64,000 nt of DNA, taken from positions 496,001 through 560,000 of the forward strand of contig JACJZN010000008.1 in the NCBI GenBank assembly GCA_020635565.1. Reading direction: 5' to 3'. The notes under the pieces are model-generated. The model was not told where the DNA came from. It searched no databases and was given only the letters and a program-made list of their open reading frames with translations. The position numbers were made by a program, and so were the translations under genes. Shown here piece after piece: positions 18,972 through 28,030 of this stretch. The DNA comes from Flavobacteriales bacterium. Lineage in GTDB: Bacteria; Bacteroidota; Bacteroidia; Flavobacteriales_D; Parvicellaceae. How positions within the stretch are numbered: the first letter of the stretch is position 1; each line of letters begins with the position of its first letter.

Positions 18972-20081
18972 ATGTCAAAAAAGGTCGTAATTGTCGAGCC
19001 TTTTTATACTGGTTCTCATCGAAAGTGGACGGATGGTTTAGTTCGTTTGTATAGCAAGTCAGGACATGAGGTAACTAAACTAACTCTTCCGGGTAGACAC
19101 TGGAAATGGAGAATGTTTGGAGCTGCCAATTTTCTTGCTGAGGAGTTCTTGAAATTAAATATCAAACCGGATGTTCTGATAGCCTCAGACATGCTTGATC
19201 TCCCCGTTTTTGTGGGAGTTTCCAGAAAGAATCTTTTAAAGGCCAAATTGGTGTTGTATTTTCATGAAAATCAATTAACCTATCCGTGGTCGCCTACTGA
19301 TGTAGATGTGGAGTTGAAGAGAGATCAGAGTTATGGATATATTAATCTTCGGTCAGCGCTCTGTGCGGACGAAGTATATTTTAATTCAAAGTATCATCAA
19401 GGGTCTTTTCTTAATGCTTTGGATAAGTTTATCAGACAATTTCCAGATGCATCGAAATTAGAGTGGAAAGAGCAGATTCATAATAAAGCTAAGGTGTTGT
19501 ATTTAGGAATGGATCTCGAACCAATATTTCATCTGGGAGAGAAACAAAATACGATTCCAGTTCTGCTTTGGAATCACAGGTGGGAATATGACAAAAATCC
19601 AGAACTATTTTATGAAGGGATTCAGCGGCTAAAAAATGATGAGATTGATTTTAGATTGATCGTTTGCGGAGAAAGAACCAATAAGTATCCGAAAATATTT
19701 GATCAGATAAGAAAGGAATTTGAACACGAATTGATTCACTTTGGATATGCTGAAAATCTCAGAGATTATTATGATCTATTGAGTCAAGCGACTATTTTGC
19801 CAGTTACGTGCAATCAGGACTTTTTTGGAGGCAGTGTGGTAGAAGCAATTGCAGCGGGTTGTATCCCTGTTCTTCCAGATCGATTAGCTTATTCCGAGCA
19901 TCTTCCTGAAAGCTTAAAAGATATTTATGTAGCAGCCAATGATGAAGATTGGTATCAGCTTTTGAAGGATGCTATTTTAAACCTTCGGAGGCATCAAAAG
20001 GCGTTGCACAAATTAACAGAACATATATCCAGATATGACTGGAATCAACTGGGAGCAGATTATCTAAAAATGTTGAAATAA
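18972..20081 (+). CDS. tRNA-queuosine mannosyltransferase-like glycosyltransferase (DUF3524)
   Basis: A 369-aa GT-B-type glycosyltransferase. The N-terminal domain has the DUF3524 signature: VEPFYTGSHRKWTDGL followed by TLPGRHWKWRMFGAANFLAE, and later YFHENQLTYPW. This family contains the enzymes that add mannose to queuosine in tRNA(Asp) (GTDC1/QTMAN in animals), which is established; that the bacterial protein does the same is inference from the shared domain. The C-terminal half has the donor-binding fold with GGSVVEAIAAGCIPVLPD (about 290-308). It follows accC by three bases and probably shares its transcript; the rpsO promoter follows. Confidence 0.83.
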   Translation: MSKKVVIVEPFYTGSHRKWTDGLVRLYSKSGHEVTKLTLPGRHWKWRMFGAANFLAEEFLKLNIKPDVLIASDMLDLPVFVGVSRKNLLKAKLVLYFHENQLTYPWSPTDVDVELKRDQSYGYINLRSALCADEVYFNSKYHQGSFLNALDKFIRQFPDASKLEWKEQIHNKAKVLYLGMDLEPIFHLGEKQNTIPVLLWNHRWEYDKNPELFYEGIQRLKNDEIDFRLIVCGERTNKYPKIFDQIRKEFEHELIHFGYAENLRDYYDLLSQATILPVTCNQDFFGGSVVEAIAAGCIPVLPDRLAYSEHLPESLKDIYVAANDEDWYQLLKDAILNLRRHQKALHKLTEHISRYDWNQLGADYLKMLK

Positions 20082-20091
20082 TTCAAATTAG

Positions 20092-20121
20092 TTGGCGGTA
20101 CATTTAATTTGCTTATATTTG
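20092..20121 (+). promoter_or_regulatory. Bacteroidota promoter of rpsO
   Basis: TTG at 20092-20094, a 19-base spacer, and a perfect TATATTTG at 20114-20121 (consensus TAnnTTTG). The predicted start of transcription is about 40 bases upstream of the rpsO ATG at 20169. Confidence 0.8.
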
Positions 20122-20168
20122 CACCCGAAATAATTAACAGCATACCAATCACTTAAAAGTATTGTAAC

Positions 20169-20438
20169 ATGTATTTAACAGAAGAAGTAAAGAAAGATAT
20201 CTTCAAAAAGCACAACAAGAGTGCAGAAGATACAGGAACAGCGGAAGGACAAATTGCTTTGTTCACGCACAGAATTAACCACCTAACTGAGCACCTTAAA
20301 AGAAACCGTAAGGATTTCGCTACTGAAAGAGCGCTTGTAAAGTTAGTAGGTAAAAGAAGAAGACAATTAGACTACTTGATCAAAACGGATATCGAAAGAT
20401 ATAGAGCGATCATTAAAGAACTTGGATTACGTAAGTAA
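20169..20438 (+). CDS. rpsO: 30S ribosomal protein S15
   Basis: An 89-aa primary 16S rRNA-binding protein of the small-subunit platform. The sequence shows the four-helix S15 pattern with the rRNA-contacting segments DTGTAEGQIALFTHRINHLTEHLK (His and Ser/Thr face, shown here by its ends DTGTAEGQ and LTEHLK) and LVKLVGKRRRQLDYL. Length matches the family exactly. It has its own promoter and is followed by a strong terminator, then pnp, the conserved rpsO-pnp order of many bacteria. Confidence 0.98.
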   Translation: MYLTEEVKKDIFKKHNKSAEDTGTAEGQIALFTHRINHLTEHLKRNRKDFATERALVKLVGKRRRQLDYLIKTDIERYRAIIKELGLRK

Positions 20439-20472
20439 TTCGTTGCGGCAAGCGAGTCGCAAAATGTATTTT

Positions 20473-20509
20473 GAGGGGACTGTTGCGCAATGCGTAATGG
20501 TCCTTTTTT
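20473..20509 (+). terminator. Rho-independent terminator after rpsO
   Basis: A long hairpin: GGGAC pairs with GTCC(T), and inside it TTGCGC-AAT-GCGTAA forms an upper stem with a three-base loop; six T follow at 20504-20509. It separates rpsO from pnp, though read-through is possible. Confidence 0.85.
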
Positions 20510-20599
20510 GCTTAATATTTAAGCAAATTTTTGAATTGAAAACTAAATAAGTAATAAGCTTTTCTCAGAAGATTTAGGAAGAGCGAAATAAAAAACAAG

Positions 20600-22771
20600 A
20601 TGAACATAGTTAACAAAAAAATGACCCTTCCAAATGGGAAGGAAGTTTCTATTGAAACTGGTAAGCTGGCAAAGCAGGCAGATGGTTCTGTAGTTGTTAG
20701 AATGGGAGATACAATGTTGTTGGCAACAGTAGTATCAAACAAAGATGCTAATGCGGGGGTTGATTTCCTTCCATTAACAATTGATTATAGAGAGAAATTC
20801 GCATCAACAGGAAGATTTCCTGGAGGATTCTTGAAAAGAGAAGCAAGACCTTCTGACGAAGAGATCTTAACGATGCGTCTAGTAGATAGAGCAATGCGTC
20901 CGTTGTTTCCAGACGATTATCACGCAGAGACTCAAATCATGATCCAATTAATGTCTTCTGATGGACAGGATCAGCCAGATGCACTAGCTTGTCTAGCTGC
21001 TTCAGCAGCAGTTGCTGTAAGTGATATCCCATTTAATGGACCTGTTTCGGAAGTAAGAGTGATCAGAAAAGATGGAGAGTTTATCGTTAACCCAACTTTT
21101 GATGAAATGGAAGGAAGCGATCTTGATATGGTTATCGCTGGTACTGAAGATTCTATCAACATGGTTGAAGGTGAGATGATCGAAGTTACGGAGGCTGTTA
21201 TGCTTGAAGCTATCAAGGTTGCTCACGTAGTGATCAAAGAGCAAATCCAATTGCAATTAAGTGTTGCGGCTGAGATTGAAAAGGCAAAAGTTAAAAGAGA
21301 ATACTGTCATGAGACTCATGATGAAGATCTTAAGAGCAGAATTCACGAATTTGCTTTCCAAAGATGTTATGATATCGCTAAACAAGGATTAGCAGATAAA
21401 AAGAAGAGAGGAGAATTATTTGGTGCGGTTAAAGAAGAATTTGTTGCTACGCTTTCTGAAGAGGAGGTTGCAGAAAAATCTTTCTTGATCAGCCAGTATT
21501 TTAAATCTACTCAAAAAGCTGGTGTTAGAAGAGCGATGCTTGATACTAAGCAGAGATTGGATGGACGTAAATTAGAAGAAATTCGTCCTATTTGGTGTGA
21601 GATCGATTACTTGCCAGGACAAGTTCATGGTTCTTCGATCTTTACAAGAGGGGAGACTCAGTCTTTAACTACATTGACTTTAGGTAGTAGTTTAGATGCC
21701 CAAAGAAAAGATGGAGCTTTGATCCAAAAAGAAGATAGTTTCGTGCTTCACTATAATTTCCCGCCATTCTCTACAGGAGAGGCAAGACCGATCAGAGGAG
21801 TGAGTAGAAGAGAAGTAGGTCACGGAAACCTAGCTTTGAGAGCATTGAAAAATATGATCCCAGGGAAGCCAGAGAATCCGTATACTGTTCGTTTGGTTTC
21901 AGAGATCCTTGAATCTAATGGTTCTTCTTCTATGGCTACAGTTTGTGCCGGTACATTAGCGCTATTAGATGGTGGTGTTAAAATGAAGAAGCCTGTATCA
22001 GGAATTGCAATGGGATTGATATCTGATGCTGATACAAAAGAGTTTATCGTTCTTTCTGATATTCTAGGAGATGAAGATCACCTAGGAGATATGGATTTCA
22101 AAGTAACAGGAACAAGAGATGGAATTACAGCTTGTCAAATGGATATCAAAATCGAAGGATTGGATTATTCTTTATTGGAACAAGCATTGGAGCAAGCAAG
22201 AAAAGGTAGACTTCATATTCTTGATAAAATTGAAGAAACAATTGCTGAGCCAAGAGAAGATTACAAAGCTCATGTTCCAAGAATTCATTCAATTGAAGTT
22301 CCTGGAGATACAATTGGAGCGATTATCGGTAAAGGAGGAGAGACTATTCAGGCTATGCAAGCTGAAACAGGAACTACAATTTCTATCGATGAAATGGAAA
22401 ATGGAAATGGTCTTGTTGAGATCTTCTCAAACGATAAAGAAGGAATGGAAGAGGCTATCAGAAGAATTAATATGATCGCTTATCCTCCTGTTGCTGAGGT
22501 AGGGGAGACCTACAAGGCAAAAGTGAAGAATATCGTTGCCTTTGGAGCATTCTGTGAGATCGTTCCTGGGACAGATGGATTGTTGCATGTGTCGGAGATA
22601 GATTGGGATAGAGTAGAGAATGTTGAGGATTATCTGAAAGTAGGTGATGAGATCGATATTAAAGTTATCGGTAAAGATCCTAAGTCAGGTAAATACAAAA
22701 TCTCTAGAAAAGTTCTACTTCCAAAACCGGAGAAAAAGGCGAAGGAAGAGAAGACAGAACAAGCGAACTAA
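20600..22771 (+). CDS. pnp: Polyribonucleotide nucleotidyltransferase (PNPase)
   Basis: A 723-aa phosphorolytic 3'-5' exoribonuclease of RNA turnover. Two RNase PH-like cores are present: the first with GGFLKREARPSDEE near residue 75, the second with GRKLEEIRPI and FPPFSTGEARPIRGVSRREVGHGNLA-type catalytic segment near 390-420 (ends FPPFSTGE and GHGNLA) and CAGTLALLDGG. A KH domain (GAIIGKGGETIQ, about 573-585) and an S1 domain (from about 635, with AFGAFCEIVPGTDGLLHVSEI pattern) follow. The protein ends in a charged tail. Start ATG at 20600 gives MNIVNKKMTLPNGKEV, normal for Bacteroidota PNPase. Confidence 0.97.
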   Translation: MNIVNKKMTLPNGKEVSIETGKLAKQADGSVVVRMGDTMLLATVVSNKDANAGVDFLPLTIDYREKFASTGRFPGGFLKREARPSDEEILTMRLVDRAMRPLFPDDYHAETQIMIQLMSSDGQDQPDALACLAASAAVAVSDIPFNGPVSEVRVIRKDGEFIVNPTFDEMEGSDLDMVIAGTEDSINMVEGEMIEVTEAVMLEAIKVAHVVIKEQIQLQLSVAAEIEKAKVKREYCHETHDEDLKSRIHEFAFQRCYDIAKQGLADKKKRGELFGAVKEEFVATLSEEEVAEKSFLISQYFKSTQKAGVRRAMLDTKQRLDGRKLEEIRPIWCEIDYLPGQVHGSSIFTRGETQSLTTLTLGSSLDAQRKDGALIQKEDSFVLHYNFPPFSTGEARPIRGVSRREVGHGNLALRALKNMIPGKPENPYTVRLVSEILESNGSSSMATVCAGTLALLDGGVKMKKPVSGIAMGLISDADTKEFIVLSDILGDEDHLGDMDFKVTGTRDGITACQMDIKIEGLDYSLLEQALEQARKGRLHILDKIEETIAEPREDYKAHVPRIHSIEVPGDTIGAIIGKGGETIQAMQAETGTTISIDEMENGNGLVEIFSNDKEGMEEAIRRINMIAYPPVAEVGETYKAKVKNIVAFGAFCEIVPGTDGLLHVSEIDWDRVENVEDYLKVGDEIDIKVIGKDPKSGKYKISRKVLLPKPEKKAKEEKTEQAN

Positions 22772-22790
22772 AATTGCTTTAAATATCTAA

Positions 22791-22834
22791 GGGCGTCCCA
22801 AAGCTTTGTTTTCTAAGTGGGGCGCCTTTTTTTT
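22791..22834 (+). terminator. Rho-independent terminator after pnp
   Basis: GGCGTCCC (22792-22799) pairs with GGGGCGCC (22819-22826) with one G-U pair, followed by eight T. It lies at the convergent end of pnp and the reverse-strand phosphatase-family gene. Confidence 0.9.
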
Positions 22835-23702
22835 ATTTCTGAAAACTGAGTTTCATCAAAACTGGATGATGATCTGAGAAGCCAACTGTTTTACCGTAGA
22901 TTTTTTTGTCATCTGAGTCAATCCATGAGGGGCCGATCTGAAATTTGCAATTCTGTTCTAATTTTAAATATTCAGGGAGCCAATCGTCATATAAGAAAAT
23001 ATAATCCAAAGTGCTTTCAAGTACTTTGGGTGAACTAATATCTGTGCAATCAATATGACTGCTGTTGTTGGTTTTTACGATCTGGAGCAGTTTGTCGTAG
23101 TTTGAACTGTCTGAGCAATTGATGTTAAAATCTCCACCAATGAAAATTGGAATTTCCTTTTCGATATAATTTGGGATAAGTTCATTAATAATCATTTTTG
23201 CCTGTTCTAGAGCGATCGATCTTGGAGGTTCGCTGTTTAGGTGTGTATTGACAACAAGTAGTGGGGTGTTATTCCATACTGTGTGAATAAATTGAGCTCC
23301 CTTAAAAGCCATGCAATCGCTACCACTACAATCATTGTACTTGATCGCATCCATTTGAATAATTGGTGTTTTGGAGAATACTATCAGTCCGCTATTGGTC
23401 TTGAGTAGCCTTTTCTTAGCGGAGTTTACAATAGGAGTATGGTAAGGGTAAAGATTTTCCAAACCTGCAATCAATTGATTTCTTCTCTTGGCATGGAAAA
23501 CTTCCTGAAAGAGCAGGAGGTTAATACTTGTGTCAATCTTTGTGAAGTAATTTACAATAGAATCAGTTCGAGTCTTTTTCTTGCTTTTAGCAAATACTGG
23601 TGAGGGTAAGAGGTGTAAATTCCAGCTTACTAATTTTAGTGTGTCCTGAGCACACGCTAGGCCGCTGATAATAATCAGTATGAGTGTAAATGATTGTTTC
23701 AA
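22833..23702 (-). CDS. Secreted endonuclease/exonuclease/phosphatase family protein
   Basis: A 289-aa protein with a signal peptide (MKQSFTLILIIISGLACA) and the four-layer fold of the EEP superfamily (DNase I, sphingomyelinase, inositol phosphatases). Visible motifs: LVSWNLHLLP at the start, LLFQEVF (metal-binding Glu), VVNTHLNSEPP, GGDFNIN and a final SDHHPVLMKL with the catalytic Asp-His. The substrate (nucleic acid, phospholipid or other phosphodiester) cannot be told. The gene starts two bases after the stop of the TetR gene, so the regulator probably precedes it in one transcript. Confidence 0.85.
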   Translation of the reverse strand: MKQSFTLILIIISGLACAQDTLKLVSWNLHLLPSPVFAKSKKKTRTDSIVNYFTKIDTSINLLLFQEVFHAKRRNQLIAGLENLYPYHTPIVNSAKKRLLKTNSGLIVFSKTPIIQMDAIKYNDCSGSDCMAFKGAQFIHTVWNNTPLLVVNTHLNSEPPRSIALEQAKMIINELIPNYIEKEIPIFIGGDFNINCSDSSNYDKLLQIVKTNNSSHIDCTDISSPKVLESTLDYIFLYDDWLPEYLKLEQNCKFQIGPSWIDSDDKKIYGKTVGFSDHHPVLMKLSFQK

Positions 23703-23704
23703 AA

Positions 23705-24307
23705 TCAGTTGGATAATAAAATGCCTTGAAATCTAGCTCTGAAGTAGTTGTTAAATAATTCCTGAATCGAATAGGTTTTGTCCGAAAGAAAATCTGTTTC
23801 AAGTATGGCAGTAAAGAAAAGATCATCATTAGCTGAGAGTAATTCAGGATTGAGATTTCTAAATTCCCCAGCATTAATACCAGATTGGTAGAAGTCTCTC
23901 AGTAGCGTAATACTGATGTCCTTGAGGTTGATTAATAAGTCAAACAATTCCAGGAATTCAGTTTTAAGATCTTTTAAAAATTGATAGGAGATACCTCCAA
24001 ATGATTCAATAGCAACATTTACTGCTTGCTTGTATCGTTCTGAGTAAGGCAAAGTTTCATCAGCTAGTTTAGGAGCGAAGAGTCTAATCTCTTCGAGTTT
24101 TTGACTTGTGATAAAAGAGATCATATCACCCTTAGAACTGAAATATTTGTATATGGTAGCCTTTGATTTCTTTGCTATTGCACAGATATCTTCTGTTGAA
24201 AAGGATGAAAATCCTTGCTCAAAAAATACTGGACTAAGTAAGTTGGCTATTTCCAATTGCTTAGATCGATTATCTATTCGAGATTTATTTACAGGTGTTC
24301 TTCCCAT
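23705..24307 (-). CDS. TetR/AcrR family transcriptional regulator
   Basis: A 200-aa repressor-type protein. The N-terminal helix-turn-helix is clear (EIANLLSPVFFEQGFSSFSTEDICAIAKKSKATIYKYFSSKGDMISFI, quoted here by its key parts FFEQGFSSFSTEDI and KATIYKYFSSKGDM), followed by an all-helical ligand domain. The open frame extends to 24403 but the upstream part is hydrophobic and non-conserved; MGRTPVNKSR at 24307 is the better start. It is divergent from the porP gene and likely co-transcribed with the downstream EEP gene. Confidence 0.85.
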   Translation of the reverse strand: MGRTPVNKSRIDNRSKQLEIANLLSPVFFEQGFSSFSTEDICAIAKKSKATIYKYFSSKGDMISFITSQKLEEIRLFAPKLADETLPYSERYKQAVNVAIESFGGISYQFLKDLKTEFLELFDLLINLKDISITLLRDFYQSGINAGEFRNLNPELLSANDDLFFTAILETDFLSDKTYSIQELFNNYFRARFQGILLSN

Positions 24308-24420
24308 TTGATAGTTTGTACAAAAATAAAAATAATAACTCGTTACTTGGAGGTGAACAGGCGAATATTGTAAGTGGAATAACAATCTAGAAGTTGACTG
24401 CAATAAAATTTGTAGGATTT

Positions 24421-24450
24421 TTGAATTATTGAAAAATATGTTTACTTTTA
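24421..24450 (+). promoter_or_regulatory. Probable promoter of the porP-gldKLMN locus
   Basis: TTG at 24421-24423, 19-base spacer and TACTTTTA at 24443-24450, one mismatch from TAnnTTTG. It is 62 bases upstream of the porP ATG. Confidence 0.5.
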
Positions 24451-24511
24451 CGACTTATTAAAATGAAGAAAACTATAGTGTTTTTAACCTAACTGATTAA
24501 TAATCAGAACT

Positions 24512-25438
24512 ATGAAGAAAATCTTACTTACTCTATCTATTGTGGCTTCTGGGTTGTTTGCTTCAGCTCAGCAAGATTACCAGTTTACTCACTACATGTT
24601 TGATAACCTTTCCTTTAATCCTGGTTATGCAGGTATAACGAAGTCGATATGTGGTACTGCTTTGTTCAGACAGCAGTGGGCCGGTTTCACAGGAAGACCT
24701 CAAACAGGATTAGTTAATGTTCATGCTCCAGTGCAATTCTTAAGAGGAGGGTTGGGGTTGACTTATGTTAACGATCAGTTAGGATTTGAAAAGAATAACA
24801 TTGCTAGATTGGCTTACTCATACCATTTAGGGTTAGGAGCTGGTGATCTTGGGATTGGTATTTCTGCTGGAATTATCCAGAAAAGTATAAATGCTAACTG
24901 GATCACTCCAGATGGGACACCGTGGGAAGATGATAATAGTATCCAGTCAAATAATGGTAGTGACTTAGTTCCAGATATCAATTTTGGTGTTTTCTATAGA
25001 ACTAATCAACTTTACATGGGTATTAGTGCGACACACCTTGGTCAGTTCAATATGGATAATTTAAATCTTCAGAATGTTCACCACTATTGGATTACTGCAG
25101 GATATAAATACCAAATCAATCCTGATTGGGTTTTAAGACCATCGATTCTTGCTAAAACCGATGCTAAGTCTACGCAGATCGATTTGAATGTAAACGTATT
25201 GTTCAGAGAGATGGTTTGGGCAGGTCTATCATATAGACTTTCTGATGCTATCGCGCCTATGTTAGGGTATCAAACCAAAATAGGAGATGGATTATTGAGA
25301 ATTGGTTATGCTTACGATGTAACCACTTCGCAATTGAAAGGTTATAGTAATGGTTCGCACGATATCATGTTGAACTATTGTTTTAGTTTAGAGAAACCAC
25401 CAGTTATACAGAAATCAAAGAATCCTAGATTCTTATAA
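24512..25438 (+). CDS. PorP/SprF family type IX secretion outer-membrane protein
   Basis: A 308-aa outer-membrane beta-barrel with a signal peptide (MKKILLTLSIVASGLFASAQ). The start of the mature protein, QDYQFTHYMFDNLSFNPGYAG, and the FRQQWAGF segment are typical of the PorP/SprF family, which helps T9SS cargo with type B sorting domains reach the surface. The last strands (DIMLNYCFSLE) end near the C-terminus. Position directly upstream of gldK, as porP before porKLMN in Porphyromonas, suggests it is the core PorP of this secretion system; a second family member lies at 50536. Confidence 0.9.
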   Translation: MKKILLTLSIVASGLFASAQQDYQFTHYMFDNLSFNPGYAGITKSICGTALFRQQWAGFTGRPQTGLVNVHAPVQFLRGGLGLTYVNDQLGFEKNNIARLAYSYHLGLGAGDLGIGISAGIIQKSINANWITPDGTPWEDDNSIQSNNGSDLVPDINFGVFYRTNQLYMGISATHLGQFNMDNLNLQNVHHYWITAGYKYQINPDWVLRPSILAKTDAKSTQIDLNVNVLFREMVWAGLSYRLSDAIAPMLGYQTKIGDGLLRIGYAYDVTTSQLKGYSNGSHDIMLNYCFSLEKPPVIQKSKNPRFL

Positions 25439-25563
25439 ACAAAAAAGTTTTAATAATTGAAACCAAAATCATTTAGCTCCGTTATAAGCAGACCAAATGG
25501 CCACCGGGTAGTTGTTAATAGTGGCGTTTTAGTAAATAATGTAGTTAAATAAAAAAAGGTAGC

Positions 25564-27051
25564 ATGAAAAAGTTGTTGTATTTATTCTTATTCGCCTTAC
25601 TTACATTAGGAAGTTGTGTCGAGGGTTCTCGAGGAGAACTTGTCGGAGTTCTTGGAAGAAGAGCTTGGTATCATCCTGATTTGTATGGAATGCTTTACAT
25701 TCCTGCAGGAGGATTCCAGATGGGGCAGAGTGATCAAGATGTTCCTTGGGGTGAGTATACTCGTATGAAAACGGTTTCAGTTCAGGCATTCTACATGGAT
25801 CAGACTGAGATTTCAAATAACGAGTACCGTCAGTTTGTCTACTGGGTTAGAGACTCTATCGCGAGAAGAATTCTCGGGGAAGAAATGGGTGCTGATGGAT
25901 GGTTATTACCAACTTATGACGATGAGCTTCAAGAGAAAGATGAAAGTGAATGGATTCTTGATTGGAGAACTCGCATTGATTACAGTAAGAATTTGGATAA
26001 TGATCAATTCCCATTTTTAGCAGGAATGTTCTTGAATGAAGCAGATCGTTTCTATGACAGGTTGGAGATAGATACTCGTGAATTAATGTTCGAGTACTAC
26101 TGGGTAGATATGAAGGAAGCTGCAGTTAAGGGACGTCCTTTAGTTAAGAAAATCTCTAATGAACAATATGATCAAGGAGATCCTGAGCACCGTCAAGAAA
26201 TGAAGAATGGATATCTTCCATTCCCTCAAGATCCTACCATTCAGAGAGGTAAAGATTTGGATTTAGGATGGAGAAACTCTAAAGGGCAAAACAATGCTAT
26301 AAGAGGTCATGAAGATAGATCAAGGTTCATTATTAAAGAAATAATCAACGTTTATCCTGATACACTGTGTTGGATCCATGACTTTACATATAGTTTCAAT
26401 GAACCAATGACTAATATGTATTTCTGGCACATTGCTTACGATAACTATCCGGTAGTTGGAGTAACTTGGCAACAAGCTAATGCATTTAATGTTTGGAGAA
26501 CTCAACTATTGAACACATGGAGAAAGTCTCAGTGGGAAAGTTATGTTCAGGATTTCAGATTGCCAACTGAAGCCGAGTGGGAATATGCTGCTAGAGGAGG
26601 TCTGGATCTTAGTCCTTACCCTTGGGGAGGTCCTTACATCAGAAACTCAAGAGGATGTTTCTTAGGAAACTTCAAACCAATGAGAGGAAGATATATGGAA
26701 GATGGAGGTTTTCATACTGTCGAAGTAACTTCTTACCACCCAAATGATTATGGTTTATACTGTATGGCAGGTAACGTTGCAGAGTGGTGTAGTACAGCTT
26801 ACGATGAATCTGTTTATGAATTTTCTCACGATTTGAACCCTCAATATACTTATAACGCACTGGATCATGATCCTCCTTCTATGAAGAGAAAAGTGATTAG
26901 AGGTGGTTCTTGGAAAGATATCGGGTACTTTCTACAAACAGGAACAAGAACTTATGAGTATCAAGATTCTGCTAAATCTTATGTTGGATTTAGAAGTGTG
27001 ATGTCTTACCTTGGTAGAGGTGGGCCTAATAAAGATGAGGGAGGACTTTAA
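25564..27051 (+). CDS. gldK: Gliding/T9SS lipoprotein GldK
   Basis: A 495-aa outer-membrane lipoprotein of the T9SS ring (PorK homologue). The signal peptide ends in a lipobox (LTLGSC, Cys about 18). The rest is a formylglycine-generating-enzyme-like (SUMF1) domain: MLYIPAGGFQMGQSDQD, YMDQTEISNNEYRQF, FRLPTEAEWEYAARGG, GNVAEWC and VIRGGSWKD, which in GldK is structural, not catalytic. It stands first in the gldK-gldL-gldM-gldN order conserved through the phylum; GldN binds GldK in the periplasm (established). Confidence 0.95.
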   Translation: MKKLLYLFLFALLTLGSCVEGSRGELVGVLGRRAWYHPDLYGMLYIPAGGFQMGQSDQDVPWGEYTRMKTVSVQAFYMDQTEISNNEYRQFVYWVRDSIARRILGEEMGADGWLLPTYDDELQEKDESEWILDWRTRIDYSKNLDNDQFPFLAGMFLNEADRFYDRLEIDTRELMFEYYWVDMKEAAVKGRPLVKKISNEQYDQGDPEHRQEMKNGYLPFPQDPTIQRGKDLDLGWRNSKGQNNAIRGHEDRSRFIIKEIINVYPDTLCWIHDFTYSFNEPMTNMYFWHIAYDNYPVVGVTWQQANAFNVWRTQLLNTWRKSQWESYVQDFRLPTEAEWEYAARGGLDLSPYPWGGPYIRNSRGCFLGNFKPMRGRYMEDGGFHTVEVTSYHPNDYGLYCMAGNVAEWCSTAYDESVYEFSHDLNPQYTYNALDHDPPSMKRKVIRGGSWKDIGYFLQTGTRTYEYQDSAKSYVGFRSVMSYLGRGGPNKDEGGL

Positions 27052-27136
27052 TAGTTCCCCTATCTTTAAACCTATGAAATAAGCAAATCAGTAAAATCAA
27101 ATAATAATTGTCTAACTAAATTTAAAAGCAAGGAAA

Positions 27137-27967
27137 ATGAGTGGAAATAGTTTTTTCGCAAGTAAGAGATTTAAGAACATCATGAAGTTCGTCTACGGTT
27201 GGGGTGGGGCGATCGTAATTATTGGTGCAATCTGTAAAATTTATCACATACCTGGACCGTATCTAATGATTGGTCTATTGGTAGAGGCCGTAATCTTTAT
27301 CTTATCGGCATTTGAACCATTACATGAAGATGTGGATTGGACACTAGTTTATCCAGAATTGGCAATGGGTCATTCACAAGATCATCACGAAGCATTACCA
27401 GAGGTTCACGATGACGTAGTAGAAATTGAAGAAGGAAGTGATCTATCTGTTGTTGAGCAATTGGATAGTATGTTGGCTGATGCTAAGATTGAGCCAGAAT
27501 TGATTCAGTCTTTAGGAGATGGATTAAGAAGTTTATCAATGACTGCTTCTGGAATGGGAGACCTTTCTAAGGCTACAGCAGCTACAGACGAATTTGTTGG
27601 AAATATCCAGTCAGCTTCTTCTAGAGTAGGAGCTTTATCTGATGCGTACGCAAGAGCTTCTGAATCTCTTATGGGATTAGCTAATACTGAAGATGCTGGT
27701 ACATCTTTCGGTGAGCAAATGACAAAAGTATCTGGAAACTTAGCAGCATTGAATAATGTTTATGAAATGCAATTGAAAGGTGCAACTGAGCATTTGAATG
27801 CAACTGAGCAAATGTATGGTGGAATCACTGAGTTGATGACTAACTTACATTCGTCTCTGGATGATACTAAGAAGTATAAAGAAACAATGGCAGAATTAAG
27901 TAAGAACCTGTCTGCGTTGAATACTGTTTACGGTAACATGCTAAATGCAATGAACGTTAAGGCTTAA
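27137..27967 (+). CDS. gldL: T9SS/gliding motor protein GldL
   Basis: A 276-aa inner-membrane protein (PorL homologue), the stator-like part of the proton-driven T9SS motor. Two helices span about residues 20-37 and 41-58; the second contains Glu50, matching the conserved membrane glutamate used for proton coupling. A long cytoplasmic, coiled-coil-rich domain follows (about 110-276). It forms a pentamer around a GldM dimer in known structures. Only one gldL is present in the window although there are two gldM genes. Confidence 0.96.
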   Translation: MSGNSFFASKRFKNIMKFVYGWGGAIVIIGAICKIYHIPGPYLMIGLLVEAVIFILSAFEPLHEDVDWTLVYPELAMGHSQDHHEALPEVHDDVVEIEEGSDLSVVEQLDSMLADAKIEPELIQSLGDGLRSLSMTASGMGDLSKATAATDEFVGNIQSASSRVGALSDAYARASESLMGLANTEDAGTSFGEQMTKVSGNLAALNNVYEMQLKGATEHLNATEQMYGGITELMTNLHSSLDDTKKYKETMAELSKNLSALNTVYGNMLNAMNVKA

Positions 27968-28030
27968 TGGTTATAAGGTAACTGTATTAATTCACGAATT
28001 ACATTATTAATCATTAAAATTTAATTAACA